64,000 bases of DNA from Clostridia bacterium (GCA_900755895.1 CAAEIG010000052.1:51480-115479), one strand, 5' to 3'; positions 16,219-25,710 are shown, counted from the stretch's first letter. Numbers and translations: made by a program. Notes: generated from the sequence alone by a model not told the origin.

Positions 16219-16376
16219 AAAAAAGACTCGCGGAAAACACCCCGTCCTTGTTTTTGACAGGCATTTTCCATGAGTCTCGTTTTTTCAGGCAATACCAGAT
16301 CCTTCGACCAATGTGTTGACATTGCCGCGGCTGTGCCGCAAACTACTCCCCCATGTGATATCGGCGCTGGCCGACA
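16219..16376 (-). ncRNA. yybP-ykoY manganese riboswitch with terminator platform
   Basis: On the minus strand the leader holds CATGGGGGAGTAG (aptamer 5' core near 16343-16355) and, about 75 bases later, CGAGACTCATGG, the 3' P1 strand. These match the GGGGAGUAG/GAGAC pattern of the class. The 3' strand GACTCATGGAAAA can alternatively pair with TTTTCCGCGAGTC (from 16225) to form a terminator ending in TTTTTT (16219-16224). Metal binding would lock P1 and prevent the terminator, switching mntP on. Confidence 0.87.
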
Positions 16377-16384
16377 TGGCTTAG

Positions 16385-16414
16385 ATTATAGCCCACATTG
16401 GGGCAGTAAGTCAA
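16385..16414 (-). promoter_or_regulatory. Promoter of the riboswitch-mntP transcript
   Basis: TTGACT (16409-16414) and TATAAT (16385-16390) on the minus strand are separated by 18 bases, just upstream of the aptamer. Confidence 0.8.
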
Positions 16415-16442
16415 GGCAAACATAGAGGAGAGCTCTCCTGCG

Positions 16443-18707
16443 TCACAGCTTCCAGATATCCCGGTTGTACTCCGCGATGGATCGGTCTGAAGAGAAATAC
16501 CCGGCCTTGGCAATGTTGATGAGCATCTTCTTCGCCCAGGCCTTTCGATCCTCAAACTCTTCCAGCACACGCTCCTTGGTGCGGATGTAGTCTTTCACGT
16601 CCAGCAGCGCCATGAACCAATCCTTGCGCGTCATGTCCTTGTACAGGCGGGCCAGATTTTCCGGGTCCCCCAGACGCATCATCTCAGGGCTGATGATAAA
16701 GTCCACCAGGTCCGTGATCTCCGGATCCTTGCCGTAGTACTCCCAGGGATGGTAGGCGCTCTTTTCATAAAGCTCCATCACCGTCTCGCTGGACTGGCCG
16801 AAGATATAGACATTCTCCTCCCCTGCCAGGTCGTGGATCTCCACATTGGCGCCATCCATGGTGCCCAGGGTCACGGCGCCGTTGAGCATAAACTTCATAT
16901 TACTGGTGCCGCTGGCCTCTTTGGAAGCCAAGGAAATCTGCTCGGAAATGTCACAGGCGGGGATCAATTTCTGGGCCCAAGTGACGTTGTAGTTTTCCAC
17001 CATGTGCACCTTCAGCCAGGGGCTGACCTCCGGGTCCTTGGAGATAAATTCCTGCAGGCACAGCAGCAAATGAATGATGTCCTTGGCGATGATATAAGCA
17101 GGCGCGGCCTTGGCACCAAACAGCAGCGTAATGGGACGCTTGGGCTTGTGGCCGGCTTTGATCTGCTTGTATTTCCAGATGATATACAGGGCATTCATCT
17201 GCTGGCGTTTATACTCGTGAAGACGCTTGATCTGAATGTCGAACACTGAGTTCTCATCCAGCTCCACGCCTTCTTGCTCCTTCAAGTAAGCACACAGGGC
17301 ATGTTTCTTCTCCTGCTTGATTGCCAGGAGTTCCTCCAATGCTTTGGGGTCGTCCTGGTAGGGCAGGAGTTTTTCCAGCTCTCCGGCGTCCTTTTTCCAA
17401 CCGGAACCAATGCGGTCGGTGATAAACTGAGCCAAGTCCGGATTGCAATGAAGCAGCCACCGCCGGAAGGTGATGCCGTTGGTCTTGTTGTTGAACTTTT
17501 CCGGGTAGATATCCGCAAAAGCTTTCAGCTCAGATTTCTCCAGAATCTCCGTATGGAGACTGGCTACGCCGTTGACGGAAAAGCCATAGTGAATGTCCAT
17601 GTGGGCCATGTGAACCAGGTCGTTCTTGTCGATGATGGCCAGCTTCTCCTGGGGATACTTCTCCTGCACCCGGTCGCTGAGCTCCCGGATAATGGGCACC
17701 AAGCCGGGAACAGCCTCCTCCAGGTAATCCAGGGGCCATTTCTCCAAGGCCTCCGCCAGAATGGTGTGGTTGGTATAGGCGCAGGTTTTGCTCACGGTGT
17801 CAATGGCGTCATCCAAGCTGACTCCCCGCTGCGTCAACAGACGGATCAGCTCCGGAATGACCATGGAGGGATGGGTGTCGTTGATCTGAACGACCGCATA
17901 CTTGTGCAGGTCTTTCAGAGGATGCCCCGCCTCCTCCAGCTCCTTGAGGATCAGCTGGGCCGCGCTGCTGACCATGAAGTACTGCTGGTACACCCGCAAA
18001 AGCCTGCCTGCACGGTCACTGTCGTCGGGATAGAGGAACAGCGTCAGATTGTGAAGAATATCACTCTTGTCAAAGTCGATGCCCTGCTGCACCAAGTCCT
18101 CATCCACAGTTTCCAGGTCAAACAGATGCAGCTTATTGACCCCGTTCTCATAGCCGGAGACGTAGAGGTCGTACATCACCGCCTTGGCACTCCCCTGAGG
18201 GAAGGGAACCTCAAAGGACACCTTCGTCTTTTCCAGCCAGCTCTTGGAAGACAGCCAAACATCCGGTTTCTCCTGCTGCTTGTGATCCTCAAAGCACTGC
18301 TTGAACAGGCCGAAATGATACAGAAGCCCAACGCCATCACCGGGTAGTCCCAGGGTGGCGATGGAGTCCAAATAGCAAGCGGCCAGTCGGCCCAGGCCGC
18401 CGTTGCCCAGGGAGGGCTCTGTCTCCTGCTCCTCGATTTTTTCCAGGTCCTTGCCAGCTTCGGCCAGGGCCGCCTTTACCTCATCGTAGATCCCCAAGTT
18501 AATCAAGTTGTTGGAGAGCAGCTTTCCCACCAGGAATTCCGCGGAGATGTAGTAGAGCTTCCGCTCCCCGGTGATTCTGGGCGCTGCCTGCAGCCGGTCC
18601 TGAACCACCTCCAACAGGGCCAGATACGTCTCCTGATCGCTTGCAGCCAACAGGCCCTTGGAAAACCGCAGGCCCACCTTCTGTTCCAATTCGTCACGCA
18701 TCCGCAT
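16443..18707 (-). CDS. glgP: Glycogen/alpha-glucan phosphorylase
   Basis: A 754-residue GT35 phosphorylase, which releases glucose 1-phosphate from alpha-1,4-glucan ends. The pyridoxal-phosphate lysine lies in EASGTSNMKFMLNGAVTLG. The N-terminal region (SLGNGGLGRLAACYLDS) and the VQINDTHPSMVIPELIRL stretch are intact. It is shorter than the E. coli enzyme because the N-terminal regulatory extension is reduced, as usual in Clostridia. The start has GGAGG eight bases upstream and overlaps malQ by 14 bases, so the two are coupled in one glucan-turnover operon. Confidence 0.97.
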   Translation of the reverse strand: MRMRDELEQKVGLRFSKGLLAASDQETYLALLEVVQDRLQAAPRITGERKLYYISAEFLVGKLLSNNLINLGIYDEVKAALAEAGKDLEKIEEQETEPSLGNGGLGRLAACYLDSIATLGLPGDGVGLLYHFGLFKQCFEDHKQQEKPDVWLSSKSWLEKTKVSFEVPFPQGSAKAVMYDLYVSGYENGVNKLHLFDLETVDEDLVQQGIDFDKSDILHNLTLFLYPDDSDRAGRLLRVYQQYFMVSSAAQLILKELEEAGHPLKDLHKYAVVQINDTHPSMVIPELIRLLTQRGVSLDDAIDTVSKTCAYTNHTILAEALEKWPLDYLEEAVPGLVPIIRELSDRVQEKYPQEKLAIIDKNDLVHMAHMDIHYGFSVNGVASLHTEILEKSELKAFADIYPEKFNNKTNGITFRRWLLHCNPDLAQFITDRIGSGWKKDAGELEKLLPYQDDPKALEELLAIKQEKKHALCAYLKEQEGVELDENSVFDIQIKRLHEYKRQQMNALYIIWKYKQIKAGHKPKRPITLLFGAKAAPAYIIAKDIIHLLLCLQEFISKDPEVSPWLKVHMVENYNVTWAQKLIPACDISEQISLASKEASGTSNMKFMLNGAVTLGTMDGANVEIHDLAGEENVYIFGQSSETVMELYEKSAYHPWEYYGKDPEITDLVDFIISPEMMRLGDPENLARLYKDMTRKDWFMALLDVKDYIRTKERVLEEFEDRKAWAKKMLINIAKAGYFSSDRSIAEYNRDIWKL

Positions 18708-20220
18708 GTTTGCTTCCTCCTAACTCCCGGGCACGACCGTAAATCGTGGTGAGCCGGGCCATCTTCTTTGCCAGCTTCTTGGTGGCGCAATCCTTCGCCA
18801 TGCGCCACTGCCAGTTGGTGCCTCCCACAGTGGAAGGAGTGTTAATCCTGGCTTCGCTTCCCAAGCCCAGATAGTCCTGGAAGGGCACCACCGCCAGGTC
18901 TGCCACACTTCCCAACGCTGCGCGGATAAAGGCCCAACAGCCGTCTTTGGGGTTCTCCAGCCCCAGGTAATCCAGGGCCAACTGCAGATCCTCCTCAGAG
19001 GCAGAGTCCAGCCAGCCACGGGTGGTATCGTTGTCGTGGGTACCTGTATAGACCACACAGTGGGTGGGCAGGTTGTGGGGCAGATAGGTACTCTCCTCGC
19101 TGGCACTGAAGGCAAATTGCAGCACCTTCATCCCCGGATAGCCACTGCTCTTGAGCAGCCGGTGCACTGCCGGAGTCAGCATGCCCAGATCCTCAGCGAT
19201 GATGGCAGCACCCTCCACCGCAGTATTGACCGCTTTGATGAAATCCATGCCTGGACCTTTGCACCAGCGTCCGTTAATAGCGGTTTCCTCCCCGTAGGGG
19301 ATGGCATAATAGCTCTCCAGACCTCGGAAGTGGTCAATTCGCAGCACGTCATACATGGAGAGGTTTGCCTTGATCCGCGCCATCCACCAGGCATAGCCGT
19401 CCTTCTTCATCACGTCCCAACGGTAGAGGGGGTTCCCCCACAGCTGGCCATCGGCGGAAAAGGCGTCCGGCGGGCACCCGGAAACCTCCGTGGGCACGTT
19501 GTCCTCATCCAGCTGGAACAGCTCCGGGTGAGCCCAGACATCTGCGCTGTCCAGCGCCACATAGATGGGGGCATCCCCGATGATCTTCACACCCTTGCTG
19601 TTGGCATAGGACTTCAACGCGTACCACTGACGGAACAACAGGAACTGAGTGAACACGTGATAGTCCACGTCCCCAGCCAGGCGCTGGCGCCACTCCTTCA
19701 GTACAGCCGGATCCCGCAGGCGCAGACCATCCTCCCACTGCGTCCAGGGCTTGCCGTCTTTCTGGGATTTCAGTGCCATGTACAGGGCGTAATCCTCCAC
19801 CCAGCTCTTATTGGCCCGGCGGAACTTCTCCAAAGCCTTGCGGTCGGTGAAGTTTTCATAGGCTCGGCGCAGAAGCTTTTCCTTGCCCTCCCGCACCAGG
19901 TCATAGTTCACATGGAAGGGGTCCTCCCCCCAATCCGTGCGCTTACACCTGCCTTTTTTCAACAAGCCCTCCTCACAGAGCTCCTGCAGGTCGATAAAGA
20001 GAGGATTCCCCGCAAAAGCTGAGTAGCTCTGGTACGGGCTGTCTCCAAAGCTGGTGGGCCCCAAGGGCAGCACCTGCCAATAGCGCTGCTTTGCCCGGGA
20101 GAGAAAATCCACCCACTCCCTGGCAGCAGGGCCAAAGGTTCCTATGCCATATTTGGATGGCAGGCTGCTGACGGGCAATAGCACCCCCGCCGCCCGCTGC
20201 ATCCAGGTCTTCCGCGCCAT
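18694..20220 (-). CDS. malQ: 4-alpha-glucanotransferase (amylomaltase)
   Basis: A 508-residue GH77 enzyme from the ATG at 20220, which has AAAGGAG eight bases upstream; the open frame to 20334 lacks a site. The family blocks RAAGVLLPVSSLPSKYGIG, ALDSADVWAHPELF, DVLRIDHFRGLESYYAIP (nucleophile Asp), AEDLGML (acid/base Glu) and YTGTHDNDT are present. It disproportionates short maltodextrins so that GlgP can degrade them further. Confidence 0.97.
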   Translation of the reverse strand: MARKTWMQRAAGVLLPVSSLPSKYGIGTFGPAAREWVDFLSRAKQRYWQVLPLGPTSFGDSPYQSYSAFAGNPLFIDLQELCEEGLLKKGRCKRTDWGEDPFHVNYDLVREGKEKLLRRAYENFTDRKALEKFRRANKSWVEDYALYMALKSQKDGKPWTQWEDGLRLRDPAVLKEWRQRLAGDVDYHVFTQFLLFRQWYALKSYANSKGVKIIGDAPIYVALDSADVWAHPELFQLDEDNVPTEVSGCPPDAFSADGQLWGNPLYRWDVMKKDGYAWWMARIKANLSMYDVLRIDHFRGLESYYAIPYGEETAINGRWCKGPGMDFIKAVNTAVEGAAIIAEDLGMLTPAVHRLLKSSGYPGMKVLQFAFSASEESTYLPHNLPTHCVVYTGTHDNDTTRGWLDSASEEDLQLALDYLGLENPKDGCWAFIRAALGSVADLAVVPFQDYLGLGSEARINTPSTVGGTNWQWRMAKDCATKKLAKKMARLTTIYGRARELGGSKHADA

Positions 20221-20444
20221 AGATAACGCTCCTTTCCCAAAGAACGGAGACGGAGTTGCCCCGCCTCCGGTTTTCTCTTGGCTTAGTATAGCACCTCTTA
20301 GGGAATTTTCGCAAGCTGAATTTGGGCGAACCAACCAAAAAAGTTAAAATACACAGAAGATAATTTATAAATTCGTCGTTTTGATCCCCAAAAAAACCAT
20401 TCACCGCGCCTCCAACACTACCGCTTTTCCTTGCCCCCGTTTTC

Positions 20445-20453
20445 TGCTATACT
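20445..20453 (+). promoter_or_regulatory. Extended -10 promoter of recQ
   Basis: TGCTATACT (TG-N-TATACT) lies 45 bases upstream of the recQ ATG; no matching -35 box is apparent. Confidence 0.5.
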
Positions 20454-20497
20454 ATATGGAAGACCGACAAACGATCATGACAGAAAAGAGGAACGTT

Positions 20498-22324
20498 ATG
20501 GCGACAAAGCTCCAGGTGCTGGAACATTATTTTGGATACGCCTCCTTCCGGGCGGGCCAGGAAGAGATCATCGACGCTTTGCTCTCCGGCAGGGACGCAG
20601 TGGGGATCATGCCCACCGGCGCTGGAAAATCTCTGTGCTACCAGGTGCCCGCTCTGCTGATGAAGGGTATCACGTTGGTGATCTCCCCACTGATCTCCCT
20701 GATGAAGGATCAGGTCAGCGCCTTGGTGCAAAACGGCGTGCGGGGAGCCTACCTCAACAGTTCCCTGACTTGGAACCAATACCGGGCGGCCCTGCGCAAT
20801 GCCAGAGCCGGGGTGTACAAGATTATCTACGTGGCGCCGGAACGGCTGCTCACCCCGGAGTTTCTGGACTTTGCCAAGAATGCCCCCATCTCCATGGTTA
20901 CCGTGGACGAAGCCCACTGCGTTTCTCAATGGGGGCAGGACTTTCGCCCCAGCTATCTGTCCATCCCAGAGTTTGTCAATGCGCTGCCACGGCGGCCGGT
21001 GGTTTCTGCGTTCACTGCTACTGCCACCCCTCGGGTCCGGGAGGACATTCTCTCCCTCCTGGAGCTGCAGGACCCCTGGATCACCACCACCAGCTTTGAC
21101 CGCCCCAACCTCTACTTTGAAGTGCGCCGCCCCAAGGACAAGCTCCAGGAGACCTTGGCGCTTGTCTCCCAACGGCGGGACCGAAGCGGCATCATCTACT
21201 GCGGCACGCGGAAAGGAGTGGAGGAACTCTGCGAAAAACTGCGGGAACAAAACATCCCAGCCACTCGGTACCACGCTGGGCTGCCCGATGAGGAACGCCA
21301 GCAAAACCAGGAGGATTTTCTCTACGACAGAGCTTCCGTGATGGTGGCCACCAATGCTTTTGGCATGGGAATCGACAAATCCAATGTCAGCTTTGTCATC
21401 CATTACAACATGCCCAAGGACTTGGAAAGCTATTACCAGGAGGCCGGAAGAGCAGGGCGGGACGGCTCTCCGGCCCAGTGCTTTTTGCTCTACAGCGGAC
21501 AGGATATCATCCTCAACCGATTCTTATTGACCCACGGGGACGAGGGGCAATACGTGGACGAGGAGATCTTGGAGGAATTGTCCCGGCAAAACGAGGCACG
21601 GCTCCAGGCAATGGTGGGTTACTGCATGACCACCAGCTGTCTGCGGGAATACATTCTTCACTACTTTGGGGAGCACGCTCCCACCCAGTGCGGCAACTGC
21701 CAAAATTGCCTTGGGAAGTTTTCGCACCTGGATGTCACAAAACCCGCCAGAGAGATTGTCTCCTGCGTGCGGTACTTGCGGGAACGGTACGGCATCAAGA
21801 TGGTGCTGGATGTACTTCGAGGAGGCAAAGGGGAACGTCTGACCCGCTTGGGCTTTGAAAAGCTGCCCTGCTATGGCAAGCTGGGACAGTATCAGGAACG
21901 ACAACTGCGGGACATGGTAAACACCTTGCTGCTGGAGGGATTCCTAACCCAATCCACCGGAGAATACCCCACCCTCTCCCTGGGACGCCAGGGCCAGGAG
22001 CTACTTCAAGGGAGGGCACAGGTCTCCTTACGTGTAAGAGAGGGCGATACACCCGCCCGGGAAAAGCGCTCCCCCAGCAGCTTACCCAAGGGCAACCCAG
22101 ATCTCTACCAACGGCTGCGGGCTTTGCGTGGGAAAATCTCACGGACCCGAAACATTCCGGTACACATCATTTTCTCCAACGCCACGCTGGAGGCCATGTC
22201 TGCCTATCAGCCCACCACACCCGGAGAGTTTTTGGAGATCCCCGGTGTGGGACAAGCCAAACTCCAACAGTACGGACAGGCTTTTCTGGAGGAGATCAAA
22301 AACTGGAAACAAGAACAGCGTTAA
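20498..22324 (+). CDS. recQ: ATP-dependent DNA helicase RecQ
   Basis: A 608-residue RecQ from the ATG at 20498 (GAGGA five bases upstream); ATGs at 20477 and 20381 are in frame but less supported. The helicase core has GIMPTGAGKSLCYQ (Walker A), VDEAHCVSQWGQDFRPSY (Walker B with the aromatic-rich loop) and QEAGRAGRDGSPA (motif VI). The RQC region has the zinc cysteines in CLREYILHYFG and CGNCQNC, and an HRDC domain ends the protein (about residues 535-605). It unwinds recombination intermediates 3'-5'. Confidence 0.97.
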   Translation: MATKLQVLEHYFGYASFRAGQEEIIDALLSGRDAVGIMPTGAGKSLCYQVPALLMKGITLVISPLISLMKDQVSALVQNGVRGAYLNSSLTWNQYRAALRNARAGVYKIIYVAPERLLTPEFLDFAKNAPISMVTVDEAHCVSQWGQDFRPSYLSIPEFVNALPRRPVVSAFTATATPRVREDILSLLELQDPWITTTSFDRPNLYFEVRRPKDKLQETLALVSQRRDRSGIIYCGTRKGVEELCEKLREQNIPATRYHAGLPDEERQQNQEDFLYDRASVMVATNAFGMGIDKSNVSFVIHYNMPKDLESYYQEAGRAGRDGSPAQCFLLYSGQDIILNRFLLTHGDEGQYVDEEILEELSRQNEARLQAMVGYCMTTSCLREYILHYFGEHAPTQCGNCQNCLGKFSHLDVTKPAREIVSCVRYLRERYGIKMVLDVLRGGKGERLTRLGFEKLPCYGKLGQYQERQLRDMVNTLLLEGFLTQSTGEYPTLSLGRQGQELLQGRAQVSLRVREGDTPAREKRSPSSLPKGNPDLYQRLRALRGKISRTRNIPVHIIFSNATLEAMSAYQPTTPGEFLEIPGVGQAKLQQYGQAFLEEIKNWKQEQR

Positions 22325-22328
22325 AAAA

Positions 22329-22367
22329 CAAAACCGCCGGCAGCCAAGAAGCTGTTCGGCGGTTTTT
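22329..22367. terminator. Bidirectional terminator between recQ and the GNAT gene
   Basis: AAACCGCCggcAGC and GCTgttcGGCGGTTT form a stem followed by TTTTTC on the plus strand and, in the other direction, by TTTTGTTTTTT. It ends both convergent transcripts. Confidence 0.85.
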
Positions 22368-22372
22368 CAATC

Positions 22373-22909
22373 CTATTTTCCCACTCGCTTGGCCAGGAAG
22401 ATATCCGGCTTTCCGGGACCATTGGCATCTGGGAGTACCCCCACAATCTGGAACCCCTGCTTTTGGTAAAACTCGTAGGGATGACGGCGGAGGTTCTGTA
22501 TGTTCTGTATTTTCTCAAAAGTGTCCTCAAACAGATCCCCCTGGCTCAGGGTGGTCTGTTCAAACTCATCGTCACTGCCCAGGTAGAGGGTCAAACAGCC
22601 CCGGGCTGCGCACTCTTCCTCCAACCTGGCTACCAACGCGGCTCCGATCCCCTGCTCCCGGCGGTCCGCCGTCACTGCCAGAGGATGGAGTTCCCAAGCG
22701 GTGACACCATACTGGGGCATGGCCCCTACAAAGCCCAACAACCGGCCATTCTCTTCCGCCATAAGCGCGATGCGGTCCTCCTCCATGCAGAGATCCGCTT
22801 GCTGATGAGCCAACTCCCCACTATAAGCCTGGGGAAAACACTCCTGCAGCAGTGCGGTCAACTGGGCGATCCATTCCCGGTTTTCCCGGGGAAAGTTTTC
22901 AATTTTCAT
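22373..22909 (-). CDS. GNAT family N-acetyltransferase
   Basis: A 178-residue acetyltransferase. The acetyl-CoA motif A reads LHPLAVTADRREQGIGAALV, with the Q/R-x-x-G-x-G/A loop as REQGIGAAL; motif B ends YEFYQKQGFQIVGVLPDANG. The substrate is unknown. Its upstream neighbour is a lipoprotein GH3 hexosaminidase 36 bases away, so the two probably share a transcript. Confidence 0.87.
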   Translation of the reverse strand: MKIENFPRENREWIAQLTALLQECFPQAYSGELAHQQADLCMEEDRIALMAEENGRLLGFVGAMPQYGVTAWELHPLAVTADRREQGIGAALVARLEEECAARGCLTLYLGSDDEFEQTTLSQGDLFEDTFEKIQNIQNLRRHPYEFYQKQGFQIVGVLPDANGPGKPDIFLAKRVGK

Positions 22910-22945
22910 AGCGTCTCCTCTCCGTATACGTTCCCTTGACAGGTC

Positions 22946-24415
22946 TCAGTTGTCTGCCATGGATTTTATTTCTTCTGCGTTTAGCAGTCCTAACTCCTGT
23001 TTCCAGCGGAGGATCCTCAGCACGGACTCCTCGATGCGCTCCTGGCTGATCTGCCCATTTTCCACAGCGGCCAGGACCGCTGGGTACTGAGTCTCGTAGT
23101 CGGAACAGCACAACAAATCATTTCCGGCAAGCACCGCCTGAACTGCCGCGCTGGAGGAATCACAGTACTCCTGAATGGCATCCATGATCAAATCATCGGT
23201 GATAATACAGCCCTCAAAGCCAAGTTCCTCCCGCAGGACACGATGCCACTCTGGGGACAGGGACGCAGGATAGGCGCTGTCCTTACAAGAGACCACATTG
23301 TGGCTGACCAGCACACAGTCCGCCCCCGCCTGGATCCCTGCTTCAAAAGGCAGAAAATCCCGCTGTTGGAAATTCTCATAAGGACGCTGATCCAGAACCG
23401 GACCAGTGTGGGTGTCCCCGTTCTCCCCGTAGCCGGGAAAATGCTTCAGAACACAGCCCATGGAATTCTCCTCATACAGCCCCACCATCGCCTGGACATA
23501 GGCAGCAGTTTCTTCGGGACCACGGCCCAAAGAGCGGTCATATAGAAAAGCATCGGGCTGCTGGGAGATATCACACACCGGGGCAAAATTCACCTGGATC
23601 CCCAAGCTTTGCAGCGTCTGGATTTTCTCCCGCTCCACCTCGGCGACTAGGTCCAACCCTCCGGCATCATAAAGAGTTCGAGGGGATTCATAGGGAGTTT
23701 CCCGAAGATTGGGATTGGCACTCACCCGGACCACGGTACCGCCCTCCTCGTCCACTCCAATGAGCATGGGAATCTTAACGCTGTCTTGATAGCTTTGGAT
23801 CTTCTGTTGCACCTGCTCCTTGGTCAGCCCTTTAAAGTCCCTGCCAAACAGAAGATAACCGCCAAACTGATACTGGGCAGCATCCGCTGGAGCATCTTCC
23901 CCGGGCACCCGGGCAAAGAACAGCTGACCCACCTTTTCCTCCAATGTCATAGAAGCCAAAAGCGTCTCTGGCGTTGGGGCGCCTGAATCCGGGGACGGAG
24001 AGGCACTGGGCGTCACCTCTTCCTCCTCTACAGCGATCACCTTCACTGCCAAAGCGACAACGGTCCCCGACCCTTTGTCCGGCCCAACATGGGTGACATA
24101 CGCTCGGCTCCCATCCTCCAGGGAATCCCCTGTGATCTGGGTTTCTTCGGTGAGCAGCACCATAAAGGAAGAGCCGTCCTCACGCCTTAGCTCAAACGCT
24201 GCCTTGGAAACACGAGCCACCTCGCCCTGCTCCGTAACAGGGCTGGGGGTGTTTTCCGGCTGAGCTCCGGCATCCACTACAGAGGAACTTTGGGGACCTA
24301 CCTGAGAAGAGTTGTGTTGGGTTTCCTCCCCCACCGGTTGAGAGGCACAACCTGCCACCACTACGGCCACAAGCAATAGAAGCATCAACAAACGCGGAAT
24401 CCTCGTGGATTTCAT
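22946..24415 (-). CDS. nagZ: GH3 beta-N-acetylhexosaminidase-like lipoprotein
   Basis: From the ATG at 24415 the product has 489 residues. A signal peptide ends in the lipobox VVAGC (Cys23), predicting a membrane-anchored extracytoplasmic lipoprotein. After a Ser/Pro-rich linker, residues about 65-125 form a small beta-rich domain of unknown type. The GH3 domain follows, with KHFPGYGENGDTHTGP (catalytic His/Asp loop) and FEGCIITDDLIMDAI (nucleophile Asp). NagZ-type enzymes remove GlcNAc from muropeptides during wall recycling. The longer frame to 24484 would place the lipobox too deep. Confidence 0.88.
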   Translation of the reverse strand: MKSTRIPRLLMLLLLVAVVVAGCASQPVGEETQHNSSQVGPQSSSVVDAGAQPENTPSPVTEQGEVARVSKAAFELRREDGSSFMVLLTEETQITGDSLEDGSRAYVTHVGPDKGSGTVVALAVKVIAVEEEEVTPSASPSPDSGAPTPETLLASMTLEEKVGQLFFARVPGEDAPADAAQYQFGGYLLFGRDFKGLTKEQVQQKIQSYQDSVKIPMLIGVDEEGGTVVRVSANPNLRETPYESPRTLYDAGGLDLVAEVEREKIQTLQSLGIQVNFAPVCDISQQPDAFLYDRSLGRGPEETAAYVQAMVGLYEENSMGCVLKHFPGYGENGDTHTGPVLDQRPYENFQQRDFLPFEAGIQAGADCVLVSHNVVSCKDSAYPASLSPEWHRVLREELGFEGCIITDDLIMDAIQEYCDSSSAAVQAVLAGNDLLCCSDYETQYPAVLAAVENGQISQERIEESVLRILRWKQELGLLNAEEIKSMADN

Positions 24416-24446
24416 CCCCTTCCCCCTTGCCGGGTTCTTTACTTGT

Positions 24447-24475
24447 AGTATACCCACGCAAAACCGAAAAGGCAA
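24447..24475 (-). promoter_or_regulatory. Promoter of the GH3 lipoprotein gene
   Basis: On the minus strand TTGCCT (24470-24475), 17 bases, TATACT (24447-24452), 31 bases upstream of the ATG. It supports the start at 24415. Confidence 0.72.
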
Positions 24476-24490
24476 GCCTACCACTCACTA

Positions 24491-24522
24491 TAAAACAAAA
24501 AGGAGGGGGTCTCCCCCCTCCT
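24491..24522 (-). terminator. Rho-independent terminator after ilvE
   Basis: On the minus strand AGGAGGGGG pairs with CCCCCTCCT around a short loop and continues TTTTTGTTTT. Confidence 0.82.
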
Positions 24523-24536
24523 AAAATTGCGTGTAC

Positions 24537-25607
24537 TTATTTGACTTCCACAGTCCAACCGAAGGTGTCCTCCACCTTGCCGGTCTGGATACCGGTGACG
24601 GTATCATACAGCTTCTGGCTGACCGGTCCGATGCCGCCGCCGGAAATCTCCATCACAGTATCCTCAAAGCGCAGAGCGCCCACAGGAGAGATCACAGCTG
24701 CGGTACCGCTGCCCCAGCACTCTTCCAGAGCACCGGTCTTGGCGGCATCCACCAGCTCATCCACGGAGATGCGGCGCTCTTCCACTTCCATGCCCCAATG
24801 TTTGCACAGGTCAATGCAGGAAGCACGGGTGACGCCGGGCAGAATGGAGCCGTTGAGCTTGGGGGTGACCACCTTGCCGTTGATCTTGAAGAAGATGTTC
24901 ATAGCGCCCACTTCTTCGATGTACTTGCGCTCCACGCCATCCAGCCACAGCACCTGGGAATATCCCTCGTCGTGTGCCTTCACCTGGGCTGCCAGGCTGG
25001 CCACATAGTTACCACCGGTCTTGGCCTCGCCGATGCCGCCCCGCACTGCGCGGACATAGTCGTCCTCAATCCAGATCTTCACAGGATCCAGGCCGCTTTC
25101 ATAGTAGGCGCCGGAGGGAGACAGGATGATGATGAACAGATAAGTGTCAGAAGGGCGCACGCCCAAGAAGGGATCCGTGGCGATGACAAAGGGACGGATG
25201 TACAGGGAGGTTCCAGGCTGGGTGGGGATCCAGTCCTTCTCTACGCCCACCAGGGTGGTCAGAGCGTTGAGGAAATCATCGGCAGGGATCTCCGGGATGC
25301 ACAGACGGTCATTGGAGTTGTTCGCCCGGGCAATATTCTTGTCAGGACGGAACAGCAGCACCCGGCCATCCTCAGTCTTATAAGCCTTCAGGCCCTCGAA
25401 CATCTCCTGTCCATAGTGGAATACCATGGCGGAAGGCTCCAGGGTGATGGGCTGGTAGGGAACAATCTTGGGATCATGCCAGCCATGTTCCTTGTCATAG
25501 GGCATGATGTACATGTGATCGGTAAAGATCTTGCCAAAACCCAGCTTGGATTGATCCGTTGGCTTCTGTTTGGGCGTCTTTGTAAGCTCGATCTTGATTT
25601 CCTGCAT
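24537..25607 (-). CDS. ilvE: Branched-chain amino acid aminotransferase
   Basis: A 356-residue class IV aminotransferase from the ATG at 25607 (AAAGG eight bases upstream; a GTG at 25616 is the other option). The pyridoxal-phosphate lysine is in GEAKTGGNYVASLAAQ; LWLDGVERKYIEEVGAMNIFF and NGSILPGVTRASCIDL are diagnostic of the long BCAT group. It exchanges amino groups between glutamate and leucine, isoleucine or valine. The leader is about 70 bases, too short for a T-box, and no other ilv genes are near. Confidence 0.97.
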   Translation of the reverse strand: MQEIKIELTKTPKQKPTDQSKLGFGKIFTDHMYIMPYDKEHGWHDPKIVPYQPITLEPSAMVFHYGQEMFEGLKAYKTEDGRVLLFRPDKNIARANNSNDRLCIPEIPADDFLNALTTLVGVEKDWIPTQPGTSLYIRPFVIATDPFLGVRPSDTYLFIIILSPSGAYYESGLDPVKIWIEDDYVRAVRGGIGEAKTGGNYVASLAAQVKAHDEGYSQVLWLDGVERKYIEEVGAMNIFFKINGKVVTPKLNGSILPGVTRASCIDLCKHWGMEVEERRISVDELVDAAKTGALEECWGSGTAAVISPVGALRFEDTVMEISGGGIGPVSQKLYDTVTGIQTGKVEDTFGWTVEVK

Positions 25608-25682
25608 AGCAAACACCTTTCCTTCAGCGCCTGCGGCGCACAGGGCCGTTCACGCGCCTTATTTTCAATTGGATTACTATTG

Positions 25683-25710
25683 ATTATATCACGTACCAAA
25701 GATTTTGCAA
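25683..25710 (-). promoter_or_regulatory. Promoter of ilvE
   Basis: TTGCAA (25705-25710) and TATAAT (25683-25688) on the minus strand, spacer 16 bases. Confidence 0.72.

Noticed and set aside
16426..16439. Palindrome AGGAGAGCTCTCCT after glgP as a terminator
   Set aside because: It has no loop and no T-run; it may be coincidental, and the riboswitch promoter starts a few bases later.
25608..25682. T-box leader upstream of ilvE
   Set aside because: The leader is about 70 bases and lacks the stem I layout and T-box core of a tRNA-sensing element.
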